A DNA stretch of 25,272 nt, taken from assembly GCA_002314325.1 (NCBI GenBank), contig DCFC01000014.1, forward strand, positions 1 through 25,272. The letters run 5' to 3'. Of the stretch, positions 15,615 to 22,826 are shown in pieces. Every line of letters starts with the position of its first letter. Position 1 is the first letter of the stretch. The position numbers and the translations under genes were made by a program. The notes beneath the pieces are model-generated. The model did not search any database. It was given only the letters and a program-made list of their open reading frames with translations, and was not told the DNA's origin. The stretch comes from Megamonas hypermegale (lineage in GTDB: Bacteria > Bacillota > Negativicutes > Selenomonadales > Selenomonadaceae).

Positions 15615-15644
15615 ATTTTACCGTAAATTATCTGTTGTTTGCAA
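15615..15644 (-). promoter_or_regulatory. Putative promoter of the dapF operon
   Basis: On the minus strand TTGCAA (15644-15639) and TAAAAT (15620-15615) are separated by 18 bp and lie about 30 bp before the ribosome site of dapF. The -35 lies in the loop side of a hairpin-forming sequence, GTTGTTTG (15634-15641) with CAAACAAC (15645-15652). The TnpB element ends only about 20 bp upstream of the -35. Confidence 0.45.
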
Positions 15645-15664
15645 CAAACAACGCAGATTTTATA

Positions 15665-15760
15665 TTGACACTCCCTATGTCTAAAGACAGGAGATTCTTA
15701 AGAAGCTCAACTAAAATGTCAGTTGATTTTTATTCTTAAAGGGCTTGCCAACAGCCCTCT
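15665..15760 (-). ncRNA. Probable omega-RNA (reRNA) scaffold, with guide at 15645-15664
   Basis: In this group the guide RNA overlaps the 3' end of tnpB and the right end. Stems are visible here: AGGGCT/AGCCCT (15740-15745 with 15753-15758), TCAACT/AGTTGA (15707-15712 with 15721-15726), a TTCTTAAGAA palindrome (15695-15704) and the terminal stem at 15671-15693. If the scaffold ends in TGTCAA, the guide is the host sequence that follows, 15664 down to 15645. Predicted from known TnpB biology; not measured. Confidence 0.5.
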
Positions 15761-16987
15761 ACACAGTTCTTCGTATTTGAAGTTCTGCTTGCTTTTTCTA
15801 AGTATATTGCACGCTCCGTTTATATCAGCATTTACAAGTGTGCCGTTTTTAGTGCGGTACAATCCTCGATGTATTCTTTTTCCGCTGAATTGGTAGTCTA
15901 TTTTCTTGTTTTTGTCAAAAACGGGAATCTCATCAAAATCTAAAAAGCTGGCTTTTGAGGTATACGATTCTTCTTGTTCGATATAGGTCATACCGTATCT
16001 TTCACAAAGATTTTTTATCGCACTGAAAAGTTTATTAAAACTTATTTGCGTAAACTGTTGATTATTTTGGGCACCGAGGTTTATATTACGTTTAAAATCC
16101 TTGTTGTAACCGCATACTACTGTGCCTATATCTTTTGCAATACAGTGATTTATGATGTAGCGAGCCGTTTTTTTCATATAGTCATCAATGCGGTTGTTGC
16201 GTTTTCTCGTCAGATTGTAAATCTGCTCTGTCGTGTACAGGCCTTGTCTGCTTGCAATACTTTGCAATTTTGCTTTGCGTTTATTCCAATGCCGGTTGAT
16301 TGATTTTATTTTACGTCCGTCCATGATAAACGAAGTCCCGGTATTTGTTACGCAGGAAGCGAGATTGTCAACGCCAACGTCAATAGAAATACTGTTATCT
16401 TTATTAAGATTTTTCGGCTCCAATTCAGCTTTATAGCTGTATTGAATTTTGAAATGCTTTCCCTTATATAGCGGAATGATGCGTATTTCTCTAAATTCCT
16501 TATCTTTTAAACGGTCAGGTACAACAATTTTTATTTTAGCGTTGTTATGCTGTTTGGAAAAAGTTCTGCTTATGGGAAAAGTTAAAATACCGTTATGAAT
16601 GGTAATGGCATTGGTGGAAAGTATGAGATTAAACATATCGCCTTTTTTGCGGTATTTTGGTATGCAAACTTTTTCAGTGTATTTTCCTTCCCGCTTCAGT
16701 TTTAAAAGAGCAAAGAAGGATTTAAAACTGCGTTCGACAACTTTCAGCGTTTGCTGTGCTACACCCGCCTGTATGAGTTTGTAGTTTTCATTCAGTTTGC
16801 AAATATGGTAGTACTTCTTATATGGAATATATTTGTTAGTCTTGAAAAAATGCTGACGAACTTCATATACAGCGCAGTTATACAGATTGTTGGAGTAACG
16901 GCACATTTCGAGGAGCATTTTATATTCAGATTTTGTCAAATGACGAAGAAAATTGGATTGAGTTAAAAACGTTAGTTCTGATTTCAT
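15719..16987 (-). CDS. tnpB: TnpB-family RNA-guided nuclease with atypical RuvC site
   Basis: This is a 422-residue TnpB/OrfB. It has an N-terminal helix-rich domain, a beta-barrel/WED-like middle (about 110-195) and the RuvC domain. RuvC-I has D203 in SIDVGVDNLA. The usual RuvC-II glutamate position reads VVCGYNKDFK (290-299), with no acid at the expected place, and a glutamate pair E339/E340 follows in EQEESYTSK. RuvC-III has D388 in NADINGACN. The zinc-ribbon cysteines (CxxC twice) are absent; TSKASFLD stands where TSKCSxCG is usual. The end LLASPLRIKI is typical and overlaps the omega-RNA. AAGGAGG lies 10 nt before the ATG. The reading frame is intact, so the protein may be active. Confidence 0.88.
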   Translation of the reverse strand: MKSELTFLTQSNFLRHLTKSEYKMLLEMCRYSNNLYNCAVYEVRQHFFKTNKYIPYKKYYHICKLNENYKLIQAGVAQQTLKVVERSFKSFFALLKLKREGKYTEKVCIPKYRKKGDMFNLILSTNAITIHNGILTFPISRTFSKQHNNAKIKIVVPDRLKDKEFREIRIIPLYKGKHFKIQYSYKAELEPKNLNKDNSISIDVGVDNLASCVTNTGTSFIMDGRKIKSINRHWNKRKAKLQSIASRQGLYTTEQIYNLTRKRNNRIDDYMKKTARYIINHCIAKDIGTVVCGYNKDFKRNINLGAQNNQQFTQISFNKLFSAIKNLCERYGMTYIEQEESYTSKASFLDFDEIPVFDKNKKIDYQFSGKRIHRGLYRTKNGTLVNADINGACNILRKSKQNFKYEELCRGLLASPLRIKIN

Positions 16988-17053
16988 CTTGTGTTCACCT
17001 CCTTGTATATTACTAAATATACTATATTTTGGAATTTAAACACAGAGCAAAAC

Positions 17054-17088
17054 ATAAATTTTTAAGGCATCGAGCCTTAAAAATTTAT
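17054..17088. repeat. 15-bp perfect inverted repeat in the tnpB leader
   Basis: ATAAATTTTTAAGGC (17054-17068) pairs perfectly with GCCTTAAAAATTTAT (17074-17088) around a 5-nt loop. It lies between the element's left-end hairpin and the tnpB ribosome site. It could be part of the left end or block read-through into tnpB. Confidence 0.6.
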
Positions 17089-17140
17089 CGTGCTTATATC
17101 CCCATAGCTAAAGCTAGAGGTCTTACGCCCGAACTCGAAT

Positions 17141-17416
17141 AATAAATAACTAATATACAGTTCGCTGTTTATTATAAATAATCCTGCTTATAAATATTAT
17201 ATCGGTTTATAGTGGATTGATATATATCAATTATTGCCGAAAAAATGACGAAAAATGTCCGCATGGAAAAGCGCCGCTATTTACACGCAGTGTGAAAATC
17301 ATTAAAATTAATATATTGCACCTGTTGTGCCAACTGCTTTATAAGCTCGATGTTTTACTAGCATAACGGGCTATGTTGCGTAATGGAGCAATTATCGCGA
17401 AAGGAGATATATATGT
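17141..17416 (+). promoter_or_regulatory. Non-coding region upstream of rqcH with possible promoter
   Basis: No gene is seen here. TTGCAC (17316-17321) and TATAAG (17340-17345) with an 18-bp spacer are the best promoter match. AAGGAG at 17401-17406 is 10 nt before the rqcH ATG (17417); an out-of-frame ATG at 17413 is ignored. The stretch was probably joined to the dapF promoter region before the TnpB element inserted. Confidence 0.35.
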
Positions 17417-19186
17417 ATGAGTTTAGACGGTTTTTCTCTGAAACCTTTAATAGATGAATTAAACGAAAAAATCGCCGGCGGGCGCATTGACCGTGTCTGT
17501 CAGCCGAATAAACAGGATATTTATTTTTATGTGCGCCAGCCGGGACAGACGTATATTTTATATCTGTCCATAAATCCGCAAAATCCGATGGTGAATATAA
17601 CGGCAGTTCAGCCGGAAAATCCGCCGGAGCCGCCGGTGTTCTGCATGGTTTTGCGCAAGCAGCTTGAAGGCGGACGCATTGCCTCCGTCAGCCAGTACGG
17701 ACTTGACCGCATGGTGCTTATCGATGTCGACACGTTGGGGCCGAAAGGCGTCATCATCACGAAAACGCTGATTGCCGAACTTATGGGCAAATACAGCAAT
17801 CTCATTTTAATGCAGGACGGGACAATCGTCGATGCCTTCCGCAAAGTCGGCGAAAACAGCAGCCGCGTGCGCACCGTACTGTCGGGTCAGCAGTATGAAC
17901 TGCCGCCTAAACAGGATAAGATAAATATTTTAAATACGCCTTCAGCCGATTTTATCGCGCAGGTGAAAATGTATCAGGAAGGAACGCTGTACCAGGCTGT
18001 TTTGGCCAGCGGCCTGGGATTTGGCCCTATTACGGTACGCGAAATCATTTATCTTGCCGGATTGTATGATGACCTGCTCGTAAAGGATATGGACGGCAGT
18101 GATTTTCAGTCGCTTCAAAATGCTGTTGATGAGATGAAAAACTGTTATGCGCAGAAAGAATTTTCGCCGACGCTGATAGTTGATAATAAGCAGAAAATCA
18201 AGGCAATGACGCCGTTTGCACTGCATATTTTTCCGGAAAACAATTTTACGGTAAAAACTTTTGCAGCTGTAAACGACTTGATGGAGTATTCCAAGAAATT
18301 CGCGGGCAGCAACAATCTGCCGGAAAAAGATACGTACCGCAAAATAATTCATAACGAAATAAACCGCCTGACAAAAAAGGAAAAAATCCTGACGGAGGAG
18401 CTGGTCAAAGCCCAGAAAGCGGAAAAGCAGAAAATCAAGGCGGATAATTTAATGACGTATCAGTATCAGTTCAAAGACCATGCCGATAAGGAAATCTCCG
18501 TGCCCAATATCTACGATGAAAACGGCACGCTCATAAAAATCGCGCTCGATACGAAGCTTACGTTAATACAGAATGCACAGGCTTATTATAAAAAATACGA
18601 CAAGCTGAAACGCTCGCAGGAAATGGTGCAGGTGCAAATCAATCACTGTCAGCGCGATAAAAAGTACGCTCAGTCGGTAGAGGCAGCACTCGATACGGCT
18701 GTATCCATCGCCGATATCGAGGATATCAAACAGGAAATGATAAAAGCCGGTTTTCTGCCGCCGGAAAATAAAAAGAAAGCATCGGTTGCTCCGTCCAAGC
18801 CGTATAAATTCAGTCTGCCAAACGGCATGATTTTATATGTAGGCAAGAACAACTATCAAAACGATAAGTTGACGTTCAAGCTTGCGCATAACGACGATAT
18901 CTGGCTGCACACGAAGGATATTCCGGGCTCGCATGTCATTATCGATACAAAAGGCGAAGAAATAGACGACGACACACTGCTGCTCGCCGCCCAGATTGCC
19001 GCGTACTTTTCGAAAGCGCGTACGTCGTCCAAAGTGCCGGTTGATTATGTGCCGATACGATATGTCAAGAAACCGTCCGGCGCAAAACCGGGTTTTGTGA
19101 TTTTCACCAACAATAAGACGCTCTACGTAACACCGGACGAAGAACGGATTGAGCCGATTATCAGCCGTGATTTGAACAGAAAGTAA
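17417..19186 (+). CDS. rqcH: RqcH, NFACT-family ribosome quality control factor
   Basis: This is a 589-residue protein. The NFACT-N domain starts at MSLDGFSLKPLIDELN and includes SQYGLDRMV with D97 and R98, the residues required for Ala-tailing in Bacillus RqcH. A long coiled-coil middle (about 310-430, with KKEKILTEELVKAQKAEKQK) is followed by the NFACT-R domain with DIWLHTKDIPGSHVII near 495-510. RqcH binds stalled large ribosomal subunits and recruits tRNA-Ala to add C-terminal alanine tails. Older annotation calls it fibronectin-binding protein FbpA. It is transcribed divergently from the dapF operon. Confidence 0.94.
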   Translation: MSLDGFSLKPLIDELNEKIAGGRIDRVCQPNKQDIYFYVRQPGQTYILYLSINPQNPMVNITAVQPENPPEPPVFCMVLRKQLEGGRIASVSQYGLDRMVLIDVDTLGPKGVIITKTLIAELMGKYSNLILMQDGTIVDAFRKVGENSSRVRTVLSGQQYELPPKQDKINILNTPSADFIAQVKMYQEGTLYQAVLASGLGFGPITVREIIYLAGLYDDLLVKDMDGSDFQSLQNAVDEMKNCYAQKEFSPTLIVDNKQKIKAMTPFALHIFPENNFTVKTFAAVNDLMEYSKKFAGSNNLPEKDTYRKIIHNEINRLTKKEKILTEELVKAQKAEKQKIKADNLMTYQYQFKDHADKEISVPNIYDENGTLIKIALDTKLTLIQNAQAYYKKYDKLKRSQEMVQVQINHCQRDKKYAQSVEAALDTAVSIADIEDIKQEMIKAGFLPPENKKKASVAPSKPYKFSLPNGMILYVGKNNYQNDKLTFKLAHNDDIWLHTKDIPGSHVIIDTKGEEIDDDTLLLAAQIAAYFSKARTSSKVPVDYVPIRYVKKPSGAKPGFVIFTNNKTLYVTPDEERIEPIISRDLNRK

Positions 19187-19195
19187 AAATATATT

Positions 19196-19254
19196 TCAAA
19201 TAACATATTTGAGAAAAATTTGCTATAATAAAGATAAATTTATTTTAAAAGGTG
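19196..19254 (+). promoter_or_regulatory. Extended -10 promoter and ribosome site of the M18 peptidase gene
   Basis: TGCTATAAT (19221-19229) is an extended -10 element that needs no strong -35. An inverted repeat TCAAAT (19196-19201) with ATTTGA (19207-19212) lies just upstream and may be an operator or the remnant of an rqcH terminator. AAAAGGTG (19247-19254) is placed for the ATG at 19261. Confidence 0.5.
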
Positions 19255-19260
19255 ATTTTT

Positions 19261-20670
19261 ATGGCAAAAGAAAAAAAGAAAGATAAACAGTCTTTAAAAA
19301 AAGATGTTTGGAATAGTTATTCGGCTTCAGAAAAGAAGGCATTGGAAAAACTCTGTCTTAATTACCGCAATTTTTTAAGCCAGTGTAAAACGGAACGCGA
19401 ATGCGTGAAGGAAATTATTATGCAGGCGGAAAAATGCGGTTACAAGGATTTAAATCTTGTGCTAAACAACAAGGAATTTCTTCATGCCGGCGATAAAGTA
19501 TATGCTGTCTGCATGAAAAAATCCGTAGTGCTGTTTAATATCGGCAGCGAGCCGCTGGAAAACGGCATGAACATTCTGGGAGCGCATATCGACAGTCCGC
19601 GCCTTGATATCAAGCAGAACCCGCTGTATGAAGACGGCGGCCTTGCATATATGGATACGCATTATTACGGCGGCATTAAAAAATATCAGTGGGTTACCGT
19701 GCCGCTCGCCATTCACGGTGTAGTGGCGAAAAAAGACGGCTCTGTCGTTGATATCGTTATCGGCGAGGATGAAGCCGACCCGGTATTCTGCGTGACGGAT
19801 TTGCTCGTTCACCTGTCGCAGGAACAGATGCAGAAAAATGCCGCCAAAGTCATCGACGGGGAAAATCTGGACGTGCTGGTCGGTTCTATTCCGCTTAAAG
19901 ATAGTGAAAAAGATGCTGTTAAGGCCAACGTGCTGAAAATTGTCGGCAAGAAATACGGCATTGAAGAGGAAGATTTTCTCTCGGCCGAATTGGAAGTCGT
20001 TCCGGCAGGCAAAGCGCGTGAAGCCGGTTTTGACCGCAGCATGATAATTTCTTACGGACAGGATGACAGGGTTTGCGCTTACACTTCGCTTGCTGCCATG
20101 CTGGAAACGAAGGAAACGGCACGCACGGCATGCTGTCTGCTCGTGGATAAAGAAGAAATCGGCTCTGTCGGCGCAACGGGAATGCAGTCGCGTTTCTTTG
20201 AAAATACGGTGGCGGAAATTTTAAATCTGCTCGGTCAGTACAGCGATTTGGCATTGAGACGCTGCCTTGCCAATTCCAAAATGCTCTCTTCCGATGTAAC
20301 TTCCGCTTACGACGCATTGTATAAATCTTCTTTTGACCCGAAAAACATTGCTTATCTTGGCCGCGGTATGGCGTTCAACAAATTTACGGGTGCACGCGGC
20401 AAATCCGGTTCCAACGATGCCAATGCGGAATATCTCGGAAATATCCGCTCCATCATGGAAAAGAACAATGTTGCCATTCAGTTCTCCGAGCTCGGCCGCG
20501 TTGACCTGGGCGGCGGCGGAACGATTGCCTACATCATGGCTCTTTACGGTATGCAGGTAATCGACAGCGGCGTTGCCGTGCTCAATATGCATGCTCCATG
20601 GGAAATAACGAGCAAAATCGACGTTTACGAAACGAAAAAAGGCTACAGTGCCTTTTTGAAAGACGCTTAA
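19261..20670 (+). CDS. M18-family aminopeptidase
   Basis: This is a 469-residue zinc aminopeptidase. ATG at 19261 follows AAAAGGTG; an in-frame GTG at 19252 lies within that ribosome site and is not used. The metal and catalytic motifs are GAHIDSPRLDIK (His109, Asp111), DKEEIGSVGATG (296-307) and the C-terminal NMHAPWEITSK with a histidine ligand. The enzyme removes N-terminal residues from peptides, usually acidic or neutral ones; it belongs with the ApeA/PepA-like bacterial M18 group. No signal peptide is present, so it is cytoplasmic. Confidence 0.92.
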   Translation: MAKEKKKDKQSLKKDVWNSYSASEKKALEKLCLNYRNFLSQCKTERECVKEIIMQAEKCGYKDLNLVLNNKEFLHAGDKVYAVCMKKSVVLFNIGSEPLENGMNILGAHIDSPRLDIKQNPLYEDGGLAYMDTHYYGGIKKYQWVTVPLAIHGVVAKKDGSVVDIVIGEDEADPVFCVTDLLVHLSQEQMQKNAAKVIDGENLDVLVGSIPLKDSEKDAVKANVLKIVGKKYGIEEEDFLSAELEVVPAGKAREAGFDRSMIISYGQDDRVCAYTSLAAMLETKETARTACCLLVDKEEIGSVGATGMQSRFFENTVAEILNLLGQYSDLALRRCLANSKMLSSDVTSAYDALYKSSFDPKNIAYLGRGMAFNKFTGARGKSGSNDANAEYLGNIRSIMEKNNVAIQFSELGRVDLGGGGTIAYIMALYGMQVIDSGVAVLNMHAPWEITSKIDVYETKKGYSAFLKDA

Positions 20671-20672
20671 AT

Positions 20673-20735
20673 AAAAAAGACGATACTTGTTCAGGAGAAA
20701 TTTCTGCTGGATAAGCATCGTCTTTTATTTTTATT
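20673..20735. terminator. Bidirectional terminator between M18 peptidase and permease
   Basis: AAAAGACGAT (20675-20684) pairs with ATCGTCTTTT (20717-20726), with further pairing inside. An A-run to the left and ATTTTTATTATTTTT to the right allow use in both directions. Confidence 0.85.
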
Positions 20736-20739
20736 ATTT

Positions 20740-22002
20740 TTATGCGGTAATGACGAGAGCATAAAACAGAGCGAAATAATTTATCGCCATAGCGTACGGC
20801 AGCACTTTTTTGATTACGAGATTATTGTCTACCTGAGCGTACTGCATTACGGCGATGTTCTGCACTTCTATCGGGTCCATTATTTTACGCAGCGTGTTGA
20901 GCGATAAAAGCGCCATGCCGAGCACCATCGGGTTCAGCGTCGTCGAAGCCATTATTACGGAGCTTAAACCTGCTCCCATGCCCTGCATATTGAACGGTCC
21001 TTTGTACAGAACGAGCGGCGTCAAAATCGTGAAGAACAGCAGACATTCCGTGGCGGTCTTCGGCATTAAAGACAATAGCAGCGGCGCCATTAAATCCACG
21101 ACGGCCTGTGTCTTGACGGCGTGCATGAAAATTCCCACGGCTGACAGCAGCACGATGACATCAACCGATTTGGCGATGGCTTCCTGTAAGGAAAATAGTA
21201 AATTCATAAACGGTTTTTTTGCGCCGATGGCCAGAAAACCGTACGACAAAGTCAGGATAAGACTGCATTCGATATTGATTTTTAGCGCCAGGACGAATAC
21301 GACGGGCATTACCACCATACAGAGCAGTTTATAATTCAGCTGCCGCTTAGCTGTTTTTTGCCGAAAGACGGGATTTACTCTGCCGCTGTTCAGACTGAGA
21401 TATACTACTACGGCAATGATACATAAAAACGCCATTATATGATAAAATTCTTTTACACTGGCGGGGTCAAGGCTCAGTAAACCGGCATACAGCAAATGGT
21501 AGCCGGGATTTAAACAGCTGCCGAGCCCCGTTGCTAGTAGCAGCAGCGATACGGCTGTTTGTTTATTGAAACCGGCTTTGAGCAATAGCGGCAGGAAAAG
21601 TATGGCCGACAGCATAAGTGCGCCGATGTGCATGATTACGGCGGAAAACAGTACCGTCAGCGCCGTGATGAGCCAGACGGCGCACTGCGGTTTTTCCGCC
21701 AGATAAAAACGGCACAGATAATCAAGTTCGTCCTTAATGCCGTATTTAAGCAGAAAATCGGCAAACATCATGCTTAAAACGTAGATAAACATCGGTTCAG
21801 CCAGATTTATGACGCCGCCGACTATGACAAAATCGGCGATATTCTCACTGCCGCCCGTAAGCGGCACGCCCGCCAGCAGTGCCGTAATAATGCCAAAAGC
21901 GGGCAGAGCACGCACGAATTCTATTTTTCTGACGATAATCAGTCTCGCCGTCACTAAAAACATTATGAAAACTATTACAGACAATAATGTAAAATTTTCC
22001 AT
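20740..22002 (-). CDS. Multi-pass membrane permease, ion-transporter-superfamily-like
   Basis: This is a 420-residue, strongly hydrophobic protein with about 10-12 membrane segments. It appears to have two halves, each with a conserved glycine/proline-rich hairpin: GLGSCLNPGYHLLYAG near 163-178 and VLYKGPFNMQGMGAGLSS near 330-347. The layout resembles DcuC, GntP and citrate transporters of the ion-transporter superfamily. The substrate is not recognisable; a carboxylate is a guess. The start is weakly supported: no clear AGGAG, and a perfect palindrome ATGATATCAT (22001-22010) covers the ATG. It lies 39 bp after the DUF3298 gene and probably shares its transcript. Confidence 0.7.
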   Translation of the reverse strand: MENFTLLSVIVFIMFLVTARLIIVRKIEFVRALPAFGIITALLAGVPLTGGSENIADFVIVGGVINLAEPMFIYVLSMMFADFLLKYGIKDELDYLCRFYLAEKPQCAVWLITALTVLFSAVIMHIGALMLSAILFLPLLLKAGFNKQTAVSLLLLATGLGSCLNPGYHLLYAGLLSLDPASVKEFYHIMAFLCIIAVVVYLSLNSGRVNPVFRQKTAKRQLNYKLLCMVVMPVVFVLALKINIECSLILTLSYGFLAIGAKKPFMNLLFSLQEAIAKSVDVIVLLSAVGIFMHAVKTQAVVDLMAPLLLSLMPKTATECLLFFTILTPLVLYKGPFNMQGMGAGLSSVIMASTTLNPMVLGMALLSLNTLRKIMDPIEVQNIAVMQYAQVDNNLVIKKVLPYAMAINYFALFYALVITA

Positions 22003-22041
22003 GATATCATCATCGCTTTTTCAATTTTTATTCAGAATAAA

Positions 22042-22707
22042 TTATTTTTCCGTATTGACGGCAGGCGGATTATTGATTTCGTTCACCTGCGCTATCGTTT
22101 CCGGCGACACCACTATTTTGCAGGCACCGGCTTCCTCCGGCATCAAATCGCCCGGCTGATATAAAAGACCGATGGAGCCGTCATGGCAGATGAAATAATT
22201 GTCGCTGACGTACGGAATAGGCACTTCCAGATTGACGCCGTTGTCAAGCCCGTCCACTGCGTAGGCTTTGCTGTGATTTAGAGCATCCTGGAGCTGGTCG
22301 AGCGTAATCGTCAGATAGCGGGTAACAGGTACGCGTTCGCCGGTGTGCTTATCGTACGTTACCGTGTATCCTTTTAAATTGGACTGACTGGAAAAACGGC
22401 GCGTCGTGTTTACGTAGAACATCAGCGATACGATATTGTCGTCTTCGTACTTTTCGTAATAAGTCATGTCCGCTTTACTGTAAATCTGGTTATCCACCTG
22501 ATTTTTCAGCTCCTGCGCCTGAGCGAGGATATCGTCATTTATTTTCTCCCGGATTTTTTTGCTGTCTATTTGAACGATAGGGTATGTAACCTGACATGTA
22601 TTGGCATCATTTGTTAAAAAACCGTTTGTCACACCGGCAAAGCTGATGGACGGTGCGCTTCCCGTAAGCAGTAAGGAAACGATACTTGCGACTAAAATTT
22701 TCTTCAT
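22042..22707 (-). CDS. Secreted DUF3298/RsiV-like protein
   Basis: This is a 221-residue protein. I start at ATG 22707, with GGAGGG (22715-22720) 7 nt upstream; an ATG 33 bp further up has no such site. MKKILVASIVSLLLTGSAPSISFA is a signal peptide cut near residue 24 (Lys-Lys, hydrophobic core, SFA). The mature part has the DUF4163-like strand-helix pattern (CQVTYPIVQIDSKKIREKIN) and a DUF3298-like C-terminal domain (GYTVTYDKHTGERVPVTRYL then FICHDGSIGLLYQPGDLMPEEAGA). The same fold occurs in the anti-sigma factor RsiV, which binds lysozyme, and in PdaC. No transmembrane anchor remains, so it is probably periplasmic or released; the role is unknown. Confidence 0.75.
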   Translation of the reverse strand: MKKILVASIVSLLLTGSAPSISFAGVTNGFLTNDANTCQVTYPIVQIDSKKIREKINDDILAQAQELKNQVDNQIYSKADMTYYEKYEDDNIVSLMFYVNTTRRFSSQSNLKGYTVTYDKHTGERVPVTRYLTITLDQLQDALNHSKAYAVDGLDNGVNLEVPIPYVSDNYFICHDGSIGLLYQPGDLMPEEAGACKIVVSPETIAQVNEINNPPAVNTEK

Positions 22708-22747
22708 AGAAAATCCCTCCATTGTTTTTATGAAATTCATTGTTTAT

Positions 22748-22777
22748 ATTATAAAACAAAAAAATACTGAATAGTAT
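22748..22777 (-). promoter_or_regulatory. Putative promoter of the DUF3298 gene
   Basis: On the minus strand TATAAT (22753-22748) lies about 40 bp before the start codon, with no good -35. An inverted repeat ATACT (22764-22768) with AGTAT (22773-22777) falls where a regulator could bind. The same half-site occurs upstream of suf, with a different spacing. Confidence 0.35.
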
Positions 22778-22786
22778 ATTTTTCTC

Positions 22787-22826
22787 CGAAAAAAAGCGTA
22801 CAGAAATTTATCTGTACGCTTTGCTC
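22787..22826 (-). terminator. Terminator after pcrA
   Basis: AAAGCGTACAGA (22793-22804) pairs perfectly with TCTGTACGCTTT (22811-22822) around a 6-nt loop. Seven A residues at 22789-22795 form the T-run on the minus strand. It lies 4 nt past the pcrA stop codon. Confidence 0.9.

Larger units (their letters stand above)
15665..17140 (-). mobile_element. TnpB-only IS200/IS605-group (IS1341-like) element
   Basis: The element contains only a tnpB-type gene and no tnpA. The 3' end has a stem at 15671-15693: CTCC pairs with GGAG, with an inner TGTCTAAAGACA. It is followed on the minus strand by TGTCAA, which resembles known right ends of this group. The 5' end has a hairpin at 17101-17120 (TAGCT/AGCTA) followed by CTTACGCC. 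The right edge (15665) is fairly well placed; the left edge (about 17120-17145) is a guess. It separates dapF from the divergent rqcH. No target duplication is expected, because such elements make none. Confidence 0.65.

Noticed and set aside
15719..16987. Type V CRISPR effector (Cas12-like)
   Set aside because: No CRISPR repeats, cas1 or cas2 in the window; the size and the IS200/IS605-type ends point to TnpB.
22003..22041. Independent promoter for the permease gene
   Set aside because: No -10/-35 pair fits in the 39-bp gap; co-transcription with the DUF3298 gene is simpler.
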